Shown piece by piece: positions 9,675 to 17,835 of a stretch of DNA of 64,000 nucleotides. Origin of the DNA: Flavobacteriales bacterium (GTDB lineage: Bacteria; Bacteroidota; Bacteroidia; Flavobacteriales_E; Vicingaceae). A program made the translations under genes and the position numbers. The stretch is from positions 558,001-622,000 of the forward strand of contig JACJZB010000001.1 of NCBI GenBank assembly GCA_020635815.1, given 5' to 3'. The notes under the pieces were generated by a model, which worked only from the letters and a program-made list of their open reading frames with translations, did no database searches and had not been told where the DNA came from. The first letter of the stretch is position 1, and the number at the start of each line of letters is the position of its first letter.

Positions 9675-10344
9675 TAATCCATTTATAACCTAGCCCATAA
9701 ACTGTTTTTATATAATCATTACTACCAGCTTGGTTTAGTTTTTTCTTTAAGTTTTTGATATGAGCATATACAAAATCATGATTGTCAAGCATATCTGCCA
9801 TGTCGCCAGAGAGATGTTCAGCAATACTGCTTTTTTGAAGAACTTGATTTTTATTTCCGATTAAGTATAAAAGAAGGTCAATTTCTTTTTTGGTAACATC
9901 TATTATTTGATCTTTTATAGTTACAGTTTTAGATAAGATGTCAATTTCAATTTCGTTAAAGATAACTTTGTTATTTCCTTTAAAGTTTTTTCTTCTTATT
10001 AATGCTTGTATTCTCACTAATAATTCGGAAAGATGAAACGGTTTTGTCAAATAATCATCAGCTCCTAAATTAAAACCTTCAATCCGTGTTTCTAAATTTT
10101 CTTTGGCTGAAATAATAATAACGCCTTCTGTTTTATTTTGGTTTTTGAGTTCTTTTAATATTTCAAAACCATTACCATCAGGCAACATTAAATCTAATAA
10201 AATACAATCATAATCATATATTGCTATTTTGTCTAATGCCAAATGAACATCATTTGCCCACTCACAAATAATGCCATTAGACTTAAGGTATTGCTTAATG
10301 TTTTCTGCTAATTCTATTTCATCTTCTATGAGTAAGACTTTCAT
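9667..10344 (-). CDS. OmpR/PhoB-family response regulator
   Basis: DNA-binding transcription factor, 225 residues. The receiver domain has the acidic pocket E7-D8, phospho-acceptor Asp51 in ILLDLMLPDG, and Lys101 in YLTKPF. The C-terminal winged helix (about 127-225) ends with the family's usual YIKTVYGLGYKW. It is first in a two-gene operon with the histidine kinase, and the coding regions overlap by 8 bp. Confidence 0.94.
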   Translation of the reverse strand: MKVLLIEDEIELAENIKQYLKSNGIICEWANDVHLALDKIAIYDYDCILLDLMLPDGNGFEILKELKNQNKTEGVIIISAKENLETRIEGFNLGADDYLTKPFHLSELLVRIQALIRRKNFKGNNKVIFNEIEIDILSKTVTIKDQIIDVTKKEIDLLLYLIGNKNQVLQKSSIAEHLSGDMADMLDNHDFVYAHIKNLKKKLNQAGSNDYIKTVYGLGYKWING

Positions 10345-10388
10345 TCAGCTAATTTACGGTTTCAATTTTGAAGAAATTTTGAAGTTGT

Positions 10389-10434
10389 ATAAAAATAAAA
10401 AACACCCGAAAAACATTTGCTGTTAACCGGGTGT
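10389..10434 (-). terminator. Rho-independent terminator after the T9SS/small-gene unit
   Basis: Read on the minus strand, ACACCCG (10434-10428) pairs with CGGGTGT (10408-10402), then a TTTTTTATTTTT tract follows. It ends the unit containing the T9SS protein and the three tiny genes and isolates it from the response regulator gene. Confidence 0.8.
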
Positions 10435-10482
10435 ATTTAAAAGCTAGAAACAATTACTAAACTAAACCTATCTACCTAACTT

Positions 10483-10629
10483 TTATAGTATAAGATATGC
10501 AACTATTGCAGTTATTATAAATAACACCATTAGCACAATTATTTTTTTTGTTTTATATGAAACTTCATCTTTTGTTTGAAACATTAGGTCAAAACATTGG
10601 TCAATTAAAGATGTAAAATATTTTTCCAT
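10483..10629 (-). CDS. Putative 48-residue single-pass membrane protein
   Basis: Small reading frame with ATG at 10629 and TAA at 10483-10485. The N-terminal 28 residues are polar (MEKYFTSLIDQCFDLMF then QTKDEVSYKTKK). The last 20 or so are a clear hydrophobic segment (IIVLMVLFIITAIVAYLIL), so it would be a C-tail-anchored protein. It follows the 79-residue gene by 11 bp and is the last frame before the terminator at 10389-10434. Its position in a tight series, with the stop followed by a terminator, supports a real gene. No family is recognised. Confidence 0.5.
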   Translation of the reverse strand: MEKYFTSLIDQCFDLMFQTKDEVSYKTKKIIVLMVLFIITAIVAYLIL

Positions 10630-10640
10630 GTTTAATTGAA

Positions 10641-10880
10641 TTATCCTGCTATAATAATAAGAGTTTTATTACTACATTTTTCTATACGTTTAAACAGTTT
10701 TGAAGCATGATTACTTAAAGAAACATTTCTTCCAGCATCTACAATTATGGGGAGGTTGCCATTTTGTTGAATAAATCTTAAAACTGTTCTGTATAACGTT
10801 TTTAATTTTTTAGAATCTATAATTTGATTTTTAGAACAAATTACTCTAATGCTATTATCCTGTATTCTTGTAGCTAACAT
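10641..10880 (-). CDS. Small protein of unknown function, possible STAS-like fold
   Basis: 79 residues with alternating beta and helix: a beta strand (SIRVICSKNQ), a helix (DSKKLKTLYRTVLRFIQQ), a strand (LPIIVDAG), a helix (SNHASKLFKRIEKC) and a final strand (KTLIIIAG). This order resembles small STAS-like or SEC14-like domain proteins of Bacteroidota, but that is a guess from secondary structure. The start overlaps the stop of the upstream 60-residue gene by 7 bp, suggesting translational coupling. No signal peptide, so cytoplasmic. Confidence 0.6.
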   Translation of the reverse strand: MLATRIQDNSIRVICSKNQIIDSKKLKTLYRTVLRFIQQNGNLPIIVDAGRNVSLSNHASKLFKRIEKCSNKTLIIIAG

Positions 10881-11056
10881 AGTTTTTTATTTAAAAGCAC
10901 ATAATTTTTCGATTTTTCACACCAAGCGATATAGGTTTTTTCTACTTTTTTTAAAGTAGCTCTGTCGCCATAATAAACTTCATTCCATACATGTTGTTTT
11001 TCACCGCATTGGTCACATTTGTGGATAATTTTTTTTACTGTTAATGAGTCTGTCAT
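10874..11056 (-). CDS. Small CxxC protein, putative zinc-binding
   Basis: 60-residue cytoplasmic protein. A KCDQCGEKQ knuckle at residues 13-21 and a Cys in the segment TYIAWCEKSKNY could bind zinc or be redox active; a last Cys is the terminal residue. No family recognised. It starts 17 bp after the T9SS gene stop and overlaps the 79-residue gene, so it is probably cotranscribed with both. Its small size limits confidence. Confidence 0.55.
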   Translation of the reverse strand: MTDSLTVKKIIHKCDQCGEKQHVWNEVYYGDRATLKKVEKTYIAWCEKSKNYVLLNKKLC

Positions 11057-11072
11057 TTTTGCGTTTTAAGAA

Positions 11073-13448
11073 CTATTTATTAATTATAAGTTTGTGTATT
11101 TCTTGAGTAGAACTAGAAGTAAACATTACATGGTATATTCCGTTGTTCAAACTCTCGATGTTAATGTTTTCTTTTAAATAAGGTGCTGAACTAAAGCTTT
11201 TTTGCAATACTATTTCTCCTATAGTATTTGTTATAAATACATGAAGATTACTTCTAAATTTATTTGAATTGGTATAGGTAAAAGTGAAGTAATTTTGAGC
11301 TGGATTTGGATAAATAGTAGCAGCAGAGCTATTCACATCATAACAACTAGAGGCTACAATATTGGAGTAAGCAAATTTTCCATTAAAGTCAACTTGTTTA
11401 AGTCTGTAGTAGCTAATATCATTGTTAAGAGAAGCATCGTCAACTAATGAATAATTTAATTCGATAGCACTATTTCCAGCTCCATTAACGATGTCTATAT
11501 CTTCGAAATTCTTTCCGTTTTCACTTCTTTGAATGATGAAATAGTCGTTGTTGGTTTCTGATGAAGTTGTCCATTCAAGTTCTGTTAATCCATTATTACA
11601 AATGACCTCAAACTTACTAAGAGTAATAGGTAACACAACAACACCTTGACTTGCCCCAATTATAAAATCGCAAATATCTCCACCATTTCCATCAATCATC
11701 ATGTAGTAATCTTGACCAATGGTTAAGCCTGTAGCTGTTACAACACCATTTTCCTCACTAAATGGATTCCAACAATTGGAAACAGAAGTAAAGGTGTTAC
11801 AATCAGCAGTTTCGTAAATTTCTATTTGTATGCCCGATCCATTTAAACAGTTATCTGTCCATACATTAAACGAAGCAGTAGTAGAATCAGCAGTAAAAGT
11901 TACCCAAGAGTTATTTTCAATAGTTCCGCAAAATTCGTCATATAAATTACCAGGTTGATCTTGTGTATAAGTTCCACTCGTATTTCCACAATATCCGTCT
12001 AAATTATTAATATATGTTGCAGATCCGCAAAAATCGTTTGCCACAGGATTTGAACCACAAGTGGGCATGGTAACACAATAAATGTTAGCTTCCCAACCCG
12101 AATAATTGTAGTAATTATCTGATACAAATTTAAAAGTTAAGCATGTGCCCGATGAAAGAATGGCTTCTAAAGGGGTGGAGGAGGTGTATGATCCAATTAA
12201 AGGAGAGGAGCTGTTAGGACCGTCATAAATATATAACCAATCATATAAATCATCTAACTCAAATGAGGTAAAGTCAATCACAATATTGTCTCCGTTGTCA
12301 GAGCAAAATGTTTTCGTGTAATTTTCATTTAATGCATAATCAGAGCTCAATCCTCCAGAATCATAAAAAACACCACCACAAGTATTAACAGGGGTATTGT
12401 CCATAAGATAAATAGTTAAGATGTCAATTAACCTTTTTCCGGTAGGAGCAGTAGAAGAAGGAGTTTTGTTGCCTATTCCACCATTCATGGTTATTTGAGT
12501 ACATTCGGCATCAACATAATTAAGAAGTGTTGCTCCTCCGGCAATATCATAAACTACCCAAAAATAATTAGTGCCTTCGACAAGTGTTTGTGTACCATTT
12601 ACATTTATTGTTCCTCCACTAGGAGAAGCACTCCCGTATAGGGTAGTGGTAGCAAAAGTATTACTTGTTCCTGTGTAGTAAATGTCGATATTAGAAACAT
12701 CTGCACTACCATTGGTAGAACCATTCATATTGAGTTGAAATTGTGTTAAATCAAAAGGATTTCCAGTGTTTAATGTAACTATTTCTATCCCAATAATTTC
12801 TTGATTGTTATCTCCTGGTGAAGTTATAGAAGTGTTGTTTTGTGTTGTTGTGGATGAAATGTAAGACATGTTTGCAGGAGCCCAGACAGTTATATCATCA
12901 ATTCTCCAGCTATCTCCATCATCATTTTCCATCACAAAAGCGATATAAACATTTTGTCCATCATAAGCACTTAAATCTACTGATTGAAATCCATAAGTAG
13001 TTCCAAAGTCAGTCTCATTCCAGGTCTTTATGATAGTGAAATCAGAAATGTTAGTTTGTGATAATGTAGAAACTCGGATAGTATAAATACTACCATAATC
13101 AGAAGCGTATCCTTGTCTCATATAAAAATCTAATTTATTTCCGTTTCCTGAAAGGTTAACTTGACTAGTAACTAACCAATCTTGAGCATTTCCACCTGTT
13201 ACATTCTCATAATTTATATAGGCACATTTTGTTCCTGTATAACTAGTAGCATTGGTAGTCCAATCATTTAAAGTGCCTAATCCGTTTGCCCCCCTAAATT
13301 TAGTCCATCCAGCAGGAGTGAAAGTTCCTTCAAAGCCTTCGGTTAAATGAACTTGCGAAAATGAATAGGTGGGTAAAATAAATACAAATAAGGTGAGAAT
13401 AAATGTACGCTTAAATACTTTTTTTAATTGACTCGAAAAGTTTAGCAT
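11073..13448 (-). CDS. T9SS-exported multidomain surface protein (anchor-J, CUB, sorting domain)
   Basis: 791-residue secreted or cell-surface protein. A signal peptide (MLNFSSQLKK... then TFILTLFVFILPTYSFSQ) leads into a choice-of-anchor-J/MAM-like domain at about 35-195 (EGFEG...GWTKF, DWLVTS, WRIDDI). A segment at about 200-345 resembles the N-terminal accessory domain of BNR neuraminidases. A CUB domain spans about 350-465 (YDWLYIYDGPNSSSPLIG is diagnostic). A Cys-rich beta domain occupies about 470-605 and a further fibronectin-like region about 610-705. The last 75 residues are a type A T9SS signal (YPNPAQNYFTF, LNNGIYHVMF, HKLIINK). No catalytic site is seen, so it is likely adhesive or carbohydrate-binding. 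It heads a unit with three tiny genes. Confidence 0.88.
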   Translation of the reverse strand: MLNFSSQLKKVFKRTFILTLFVFILPTYSFSQVHLTEGFEGTFTPAGWTKFRGANGLGTLNDWTTNATSYTGTKCAYINYENVTGGNAQDWLVTSQVNLSGNGNKLDFYMRQGYASDYGSIYTIRVSTLSQTNISDFTIIKTWNETDFGTTYGFQSVDLSAYDGQNVYIAFVMENDDGDSWRIDDITVWAPANMSYISSTTTQNNTSITSPGDNNQEIIGIEIVTLNTGNPFDLTQFQLNMNGSTNGSADVSNIDIYYTGTSNTFATTTLYGSASPSGGTINVNGTQTLVEGTNYFWVVYDIAGGATLLNYVDAECTQITMNGGIGNKTPSSTAPTGKRLIDILTIYLMDNTPVNTCGGVFYDSGGLSSDYALNENYTKTFCSDNGDNIVIDFTSFELDDLYDWLYIYDGPNSSSPLIGSYTSSTPLEAILSSGTCLTFKFVSDNYYNYSGWEANIYCVTMPTCGSNPVANDFCGSATYINNLDGYCGNTSGTYTQDQPGNLYDEFCGTIENNSWVTFTADSTTASFNVWTDNCLNGSGIQIEIYETADCNTFTSVSNCWNPFSEENGVVTATGLTIGQDYYMMIDGNGGDICDFIIGASQGVVVLPITLSKFEVICNNGLTELEWTTSSETNNDYFIIQRSENGKNFEDIDIVNGAGNSAIELNYSLVDDASLNNDISYYRLKQVDFNGKFAYSNIVASSCYDVNSSAATIYPNPAQNYFTFTYTNSNKFRSNLHVFITNTIGEIVLQKSFSSAPYLKENINIESLNNGIYHVMFTSSSTQEIHKLIINK

Positions 13449-13672
13449 GTCTGTTTTTTACTTCATGAATAATTTCATGGTAAAAGTATTTTCGAATGGT
13501 ACAAATTAAGTAGAAATACAACTCACATTACCTATACAGAATTGTTAAATTTACTTTCTAAATATATACAAGATTAAATGTAAGTTGTTGGTTGTGTTTT
13601 GTTTGTGTGATGTATTACCTATACAAAAGCTAAAAATTTCCGTATAGAACAGAATTTTGTTGTTTGCTTAAA

Positions 13673-15337
13673 TTAGCAAAGATTTTGAAATAATTCTGTT
13701 AAGTTTTCGTCAGTCGATAAGCCTATTTTTTTTCTTAACCTATATCTTGCCATGGTAACTGCACCTTCAGAAATATTATTTAAAGTGGCAATTTCTTTTG
13801 AAGACAAGTTAAGTTTAAGTAGTGCACAAAGTCGTTTTTCTTTTTCGGTTAAGTCGGGGTAGTTCTGAGTAAGCGTTTTAAAGAAGTTACTATTAACATT
13901 ATCAACACGTTCTCTGAATTTTTCTAGTTCCTTATTTACTCTTAAGGCTTGGTTAATTTTAAAGCTTAGGTCTTTAATTTCTTCTATGTTGTTTTCACTA
14001 GCATTAGTTTTAATTTCTTTTAATGATTTTTTTACATCAAGAAGGAAATCATTTTTCTGAACAATATGTAGTGCAAAATTCTCTAATTCTTTATTTCTAA
14101 ATTCTAATTCGTCTTTCAGCTTATTTTGTTCTAATTCTGTTTTTTGTAGGCGAGACTCTGCTAGATCCTTTTGTGTTTTACTTTTTTTGTAAAGAGTGAT
14201 AATTAATATAATTACAATAATTAAGATGCTTGTGGCACCATACCATCTTAGAGAAGCTGTTTTTTTCTTTTCTTGCAATAAAATAAGATGAGATTGATTT
14301 TCTTCTTGTAGTTTTTGAATTCTATATTGGGTTTCAAGCTCTGCAATTTTACTATGTATTTCACTTTCTGAAATACTGTCTTTAACCTCAATTAGTTGTT
14401 TCTTATAACTTAAAGCTAATTGGTAATTATTTTTTAATTCGTAAATCTCACTAAGAGAAGATAAGCTACTTTCCAAATAACCTAAATCATTTGTTTTTTT
14501 GTAGTGAGGTATAACTTGTTCAAGTAATAATATTGCACTATCTAATTTTCCTTGTTTTGTATAAGCATTCGCTATTTCATATTTTGCTCGCCAAATTCCT
14601 TGTATGTCATTCGACTTTTCGAAAGCTTCAAGTGCCATATCGTAATGTTCAAAAGCTTTAGCTATTTCATTTTGCTTTAGATGAATTTCACCAATGTTTA
14701 GTAATTGCCCACCTATTAGCTTTGTATAGTTTTCTTGCCTAGCAATGTTTGCTGCAATTTGGTAATAAAACATGGCAGAATCTAAAATATTCATCTGATT
14801 GTAAGCAACACCTAGGTTAGCATATCCAGCCACTAAAAAGTCCACTTTTTTGTGTTCAGGTACTTCGTAATATTTAATAGACTTTTTAATAAATGTAATT
14901 CCTTTTGTATAATTCCTAGCTTCTATAAATGTAGTACCTATGTTAAAGTATTTGCTATTTATTGATTTTTCATCATTAAGATTCTCGGCTAAGCTTAGTG
15001 CTTCTAGTAAAAATTTAATGGAGTTCTGGTAATCACTAAACTCAGCATAGTAAATCCCTAAAAACTCTAATGCTTTCGCTTCTTTCTCTTTATTTTCATT
15101 TGTTCTATAAATAGCTAAAGCTTGGCTGGCGTGATTAATTGCTTCAGGATAGTGTTGAAGGTAGTATTCTTCTAAGCTTAATTTAAAAAGAGCATCAGAT
15201 TTTTGTTCTTCAGTAATGTTTTCAGAAGCTAAAAGCCTAGATAGGCTATCTAATTTTGAATTATTTGCTGACTTTAAAGAGAGGCAAAAAAGACAAATGA
15301 GTAAGAAAAGAATTATTTTTTTTAATTGAGATAACAC
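13673..15337 (-). CDS. TPR-containing LuxR-type transcriptional regulator, membrane-anchored
   Basis: 554 residues. A signal-anchor-like N-terminus (MLSQLKKIILFLLICLFC) is followed by about seven tetratricopeptide repeats (residues 45-320). One transmembrane helix lies around 360-380 (YGATSILIIVIILIITLY), then a cytoplasmic coiled coil, and a C-terminal LuxR/GerE-like helix-turn-helix at about 490-550 (LTEKEKRLCALLKLNLSSK, then EIATLNNISEGAVTMAR). This is a common Bacteroidota one-component architecture: periplasmic TPR sensor, one TM, and cytoplasmic DNA-binding. It is transcribed divergently from the his operon, but nothing shows that it controls it. A TACTTTG -7-like box lies just upstream at 15390-15396 on the minus strand. 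Confidence 0.88.
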   Translation of the reverse strand: MLSQLKKIILFLLICLFCLSLKSANNSKLDSLSRLLASENITEEQKSDALFKLSLEEYYLQHYPEAINHASQALAIYRTNENKEKEAKALEFLGIYYAEFSDYQNSIKFLLEALSLAENLNDEKSINSKYFNIGTTFIEARNYTKGITFIKKSIKYYEVPEHKKVDFLVAGYANLGVAYNQMNILDSAMFYYQIAANIARQENYTKLIGGQLLNIGEIHLKQNEIAKAFEHYDMALEAFEKSNDIQGIWRAKYEIANAYTKQGKLDSAILLLEQVIPHYKKTNDLGYLESSLSSLSEIYELKNNYQLALSYKKQLIEVKDSISESEIHSKIAELETQYRIQKLQEENQSHLILLQEKKKTASLRWYGATSILIIVIILIITLYKKSKTQKDLAESRLQKTELEQNKLKDELEFRNKELENFALHIVQKNDFLLDVKKSLKEIKTNASENNIEEIKDLSFKINQALRVNKELEKFRERVDNVNSNFFKTLTQNYPDLTEKEKRLCALLKLNLSSKEIATLNNISEGAVTMARYRLRKKIGLSTDENLTELFQNLC

Positions 15338-15457
15338 TACTTGAGATTCTGATTTTACTGCAAAGTACGGATATATATTTCTTTTTACATAAAGACTAAT
15401 GTAAAATTATATTTGGTTAGAATTATAAATTATTAGGAAATAAAAAATTTAATTCTA

Positions 15458-15465
15458 TATATTTG
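15458..15465 (+). promoter_or_regulatory. -7 box of the his operon promoter
   Basis: TATATTTG fits TAnnTTTG exactly and lies 19 bp before the leader peptide ATG, predicting a short untranslated lead. A second identical box lies at 15408-15415 and may be an alternative start. No TTG -33 element stands at the ideal distance from the proximal box. Confidence 0.6.
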
Positions 15466-15484
15466 CAGCATCAAAACAAAAACA

Positions 15485-15544
15485 ATGAAATTTACACAAT
15501 TACATCATCATCATTTTCATACTTGCTCTCAGGCGAGGAGTTAA
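15485..15544 (+). CDS. hisL: Histidine operon leader peptide
   Basis: A 19-codon frame, MKFTQLHHHHFHTCSQARS, with five His codons in six positions (residues 7-10 and 12). It starts 19 bp after a -7 box and lies directly upstream of a strong terminator and hisG. This is the classic arrangement of a translation-coupled attenuator: ribosomes slow on the His run when charged tRNA-His is scarce. The run of His codons and the terminator together make chance very unlikely. The leader stop codon (15542-15544) lies just past the antiterminator arm. Confidence 0.88.
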   Translation: MKFTQLHHHHFHTCSQARS

Positions 15545-15632
15545 TGATATATGTAATTTTTTTAAATAAAAATATCTAAAACCCGTCTGAGCAATCAGAC
15601 GGGTTTTTTGTTGCCCAACAGTTTGCTCAGAC
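15528..15632 (+). promoter_or_regulatory. his attenuator: antiterminator and terminator arms
   Basis: CTCAGGCG (15528-15535, within leader codons 15-17) can pair, with one G-U, with CGTCTGAG (15584-15591), which is also the 5' arm of the terminator. A ribosome stalled on the His run (15503-15520) leaves the first arm free, so the antiterminator forms and hisG is transcribed. A ribosome reaching the stop at 15542 covers it, so the terminator forms. A third copy of the arm's complement, GCTCAGAC, is at 15625-15632 past the U tract and could hold the 5' arm open in read-through RNA. A small CTTGC/GCGAG pause hairpin (15522-15526/15533-15537) is also possible. Confidence 0.75.
15581..15609 (+). 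terminator. his leader intrinsic terminator
   Basis: ACCCGTCTGA (15581-15590), GCAA loop, TCAGACGGGT (15595-15604), then a run of T to 15609. The perfect 10-bp stem and the U tract make a strong Rho-independent terminator placed before hisG, not after a gene, as an attenuator requires. Confidence 0.92.
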
Positions 15633-15645
15633 TAAAATTATAAAA

Positions 15646-16503
15646 ATGAGTAAACTAAAAATTGCCATTCAAAAATCTGGCAGACTAAATGAAGACACAA
15701 TACGGTTGTTAAAAGACTGTGGTATTTCAATTGAAAACGGAATAGATCAATTAAAAGCAACCGCATCTAATTTCTCTTTAGAGGTATTGTTTTTGCGTAA
15801 TTCAGATATCCCTCAATATTTAACAGATGGAGTTGTAGATGTTGCCATAATTGGCGAAAACACACTACTGGAGAAAAATCCAAAATTAAAAGTAATTGAG
15901 TATTTAGGGTTTTCAAAATGTAGGCTTTCTATAGCAACACCCAAAGGCTTAACATATTCGAGTGTTAAACACCTTGAGGGTAAAAAAATTGCCACCTCTT
16001 ATCCGAATACCTTAAATCGATTTTTAAAAGAAAACAATGTAAATGCCGAGTTACACGAAATATCAGGTTCGGTAGAAATTGCTCCAAATATTGGGTTAGC
16101 TGATGCGATTTGCGATTTGGTGAGTTCTGGTTCTACATTATTTAAAAATGGGTTAGAAGAGCAGGAAGTAATTTTAAAATCTGAGGCTTGTTTGGTGGTG
16201 TCTCCGGTTATTTCTAAAGAAAATCAGGAGTTGCTCAATAAATTACAATTTAGAATACAGTCGGTGCTTAAAGCACGAAATTCAAAATACATTTTATTAA
16301 ATGCCCCAAATGATAAAATTGAAGCGATTAGCAATATTCTGCCTGTATTAAAAAGTCCAACAGTTTTACCGCTAGCTGAGGAGGGTTGGAGTTCAATTCA
16401 TTCGGTTATTGATAAAGATAAATTTTGGGAAGTTATTGATGAATTAAAGCAAAATGGAGCAGAAGGAATATTGATTATCCCTATAGAAAAAATGGTTTTA
16501 TAA
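15646..16503 (+). CDS. hisG: ATP phosphoribosyltransferase, long form
   Basis: First step of histidine synthesis: ATP plus PRPP to phosphoribosyl-ATP. At 285 residues it is the long HisG form. It has the N-terminal catalytic domains (KLKIAIQKSGRLNEDT, DVAIIGENTL, the PRPP-loop region IADAICDLVSSGSTLF-like near 150-165) and the C-terminal ACT-like regulatory domain (about 215-285, ending GAEGILIIPIEKM) that binds histidine. No HisZ partner is needed. It begins 36 bp after the attenuator U tract, so expression depends on read-through. Confidence 0.96.
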   Translation: MSKLKIAIQKSGRLNEDTIRLLKDCGISIENGIDQLKATASNFSLEVLFLRNSDIPQYLTDGVVDVAIIGENTLLEKNPKLKVIEYLGFSKCRLSIATPKGLTYSSVKHLEGKKIATSYPNTLNRFLKENNVNAELHEISGSVEIAPNIGLADAICDLVSSGSTLFKNGLEEQEVILKSEACLVVSPVISKENQELLNKLQFRIQSVLKARNSKYILLNAPNDKIEAISNILPVLKSPTVLPLAEEGWSSIHSVIDKDKFWEVIDELKQNGAEGILIIPIEKMVL

Positions 16504-16524
16504 TTTAAATTAAAAGTTTAGGTA

Positions 16525-17832
16525 ATGATTGTAAGTGATTTAAAAATAAGTAAATACATAGAGCCAAAAAATATAATTTGGCAAGAGTTATTGAGTCGCC
16601 CAGAGGTGAAAAAAGAAGATTTATCACAATTGGTAAAGCAAGTGTTTGATGATGTGAAATTAAATGGAGACGAGGCAATTGTTAAAAATACTTTGCTTTT
16701 TGATAAAGTAGAGTTGCTTGATTTTTGCGTGACGAAAGAAGAGCTAAAAAGAGCTTCTGAAAATGTTCGAATTGAATTGAAAGAAGCGATAAAAGTAGCA
16801 AAAGCCAATATTGAAAAGTTTCACAGTTCTCAGTTAAATGAAACTCAGGTTGTAGAAACGACCAAGGGTGTAACTTGTTGGCAAGAATCACGAGCAATTG
16901 AAAGGGTTGGACTGTATATTCCTGGAGGTTCAGCTCCTTTGTTTTCAACTGTTTTAATGTTGGCAGTACCTGCGAAATTAGCAGGATGTAAAGAAATAGT
17001 TTTGTGTACTCCTCCAAACAAAGAGGGTAAAATAGCGGATGAAATTCTTTATGCTGCTGAATTGGTTGGGGTAACTCAAATTTTTAAAGTTGGAGGTATT
17101 CAAGCAATTGCGGGATTAACTTTTGGAACGGATACAATTCCAAGAGTGTATAAGATATTTGGACCAGGTAATCAATATGTTACCGCAGCAAAAATGGAAG
17201 CTTTTGGTTGTGGTGTTGCAATAGATATGCCTGCAGGCCCTTCGGAGTTATTGGTAGTTTCCGATGAATCGGCAATACCAAAATTTGTTGCGGCTGATTT
17301 GCTTTCTCAAGCCGAGCATGGTGCTGATAGTCAGGTTATTTGTATAGCTACGAATAATGTGTTGTTGGAAGCAATAGAAAAAGAAGTTATAGAGCAACTA
17401 GAGCAATTGCCTAGAAAAGAAATAGCCATACAGGCATTACAAAATTCTAAGTTTATGGTAATTAGTGATAAAGAGAAAATTGTAGCGTTTGTAAATGAGT
17501 ATGCTCCTGAACATTTGATTTTAGCGGTAGAGGATGAAGAATACTTCTGTAAAAACACCACAAATGCAGGTTCTGTATTTATCGGAAATTATACCCCGGA
17601 AAGTGCAGGTGATTATGCTTCTGGAACAAATCATACTTTGCCTACAAATGGGTTTTCAAGGTCGTTTAGTGGTGTCAATATGGATGCGTTTGTAAAGAAA
17701 GTGACTTTTCAAAAAATCACAAAAGAGGGTATCTTGAATTTAGGAAATACAATAGCGTTAATGGCGGAAGCAGAATTGCTGCAAGCACACAAAAATGCAG
17801 TTACAGTTCGGTTAAATGAGTTAAAAAAATAG
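16525..17832 (+). CDS. hisD: Histidinol dehydrogenase
   Basis: Oxidises L-histidinol to L-histidine in two NAD-dependent steps (last two reactions of the pathway). The 435-residue length is normal. Recognisable blocks are RVGLYIPGGSAPLFST, the signature around GPGNQYVTAAK and DMPAGPSELLV, the zinc-site region SQAEHGADSQV (Gln and His ligands), EHLILAVED, and SAGDYASGTNHTLPT with a further His ligand. It follows hisG by 21 bp in the his operon. The antisense frames within it have no support. Confidence 0.97.
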   Translation: MIVSDLKISKYIEPKNIIWQELLSRPEVKKEDLSQLVKQVFDDVKLNGDEAIVKNTLLFDKVELLDFCVTKEELKRASENVRIELKEAIKVAKANIEKFHSSQLNETQVVETTKGVTCWQESRAIERVGLYIPGGSAPLFSTVLMLAVPAKLAGCKEIVLCTPPNKEGKIADEILYAAELVGVTQIFKVGGIQAIAGLTFGTDTIPRVYKIFGPGNQYVTAAKMEAFGCGVAIDMPAGPSELLVVSDESAIPKFVAADLLSQAEHGADSQVICIATNNVLLEAIEKEVIEQLEQLPRKEIAIQALQNSKFMVISDKEKIVAFVNEYAPEHLILAVEDEEYFCKNTTNAGSVFIGNYTPESAGDYASGTNHTLPTNGFSRSFSGVNMDAFVKKVTFQKITKEGILNLGNTIALMAEAELLQAHKNAVTVRLNELKK

Positions 17833-17835
17833 CAA

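Noticed and set aside
16682..17017. Antisense frame of 111 codons inside hisD.
   Set aside because: Shadow of a well-conserved gene; composition is unlike a protein and no promoter faces it.
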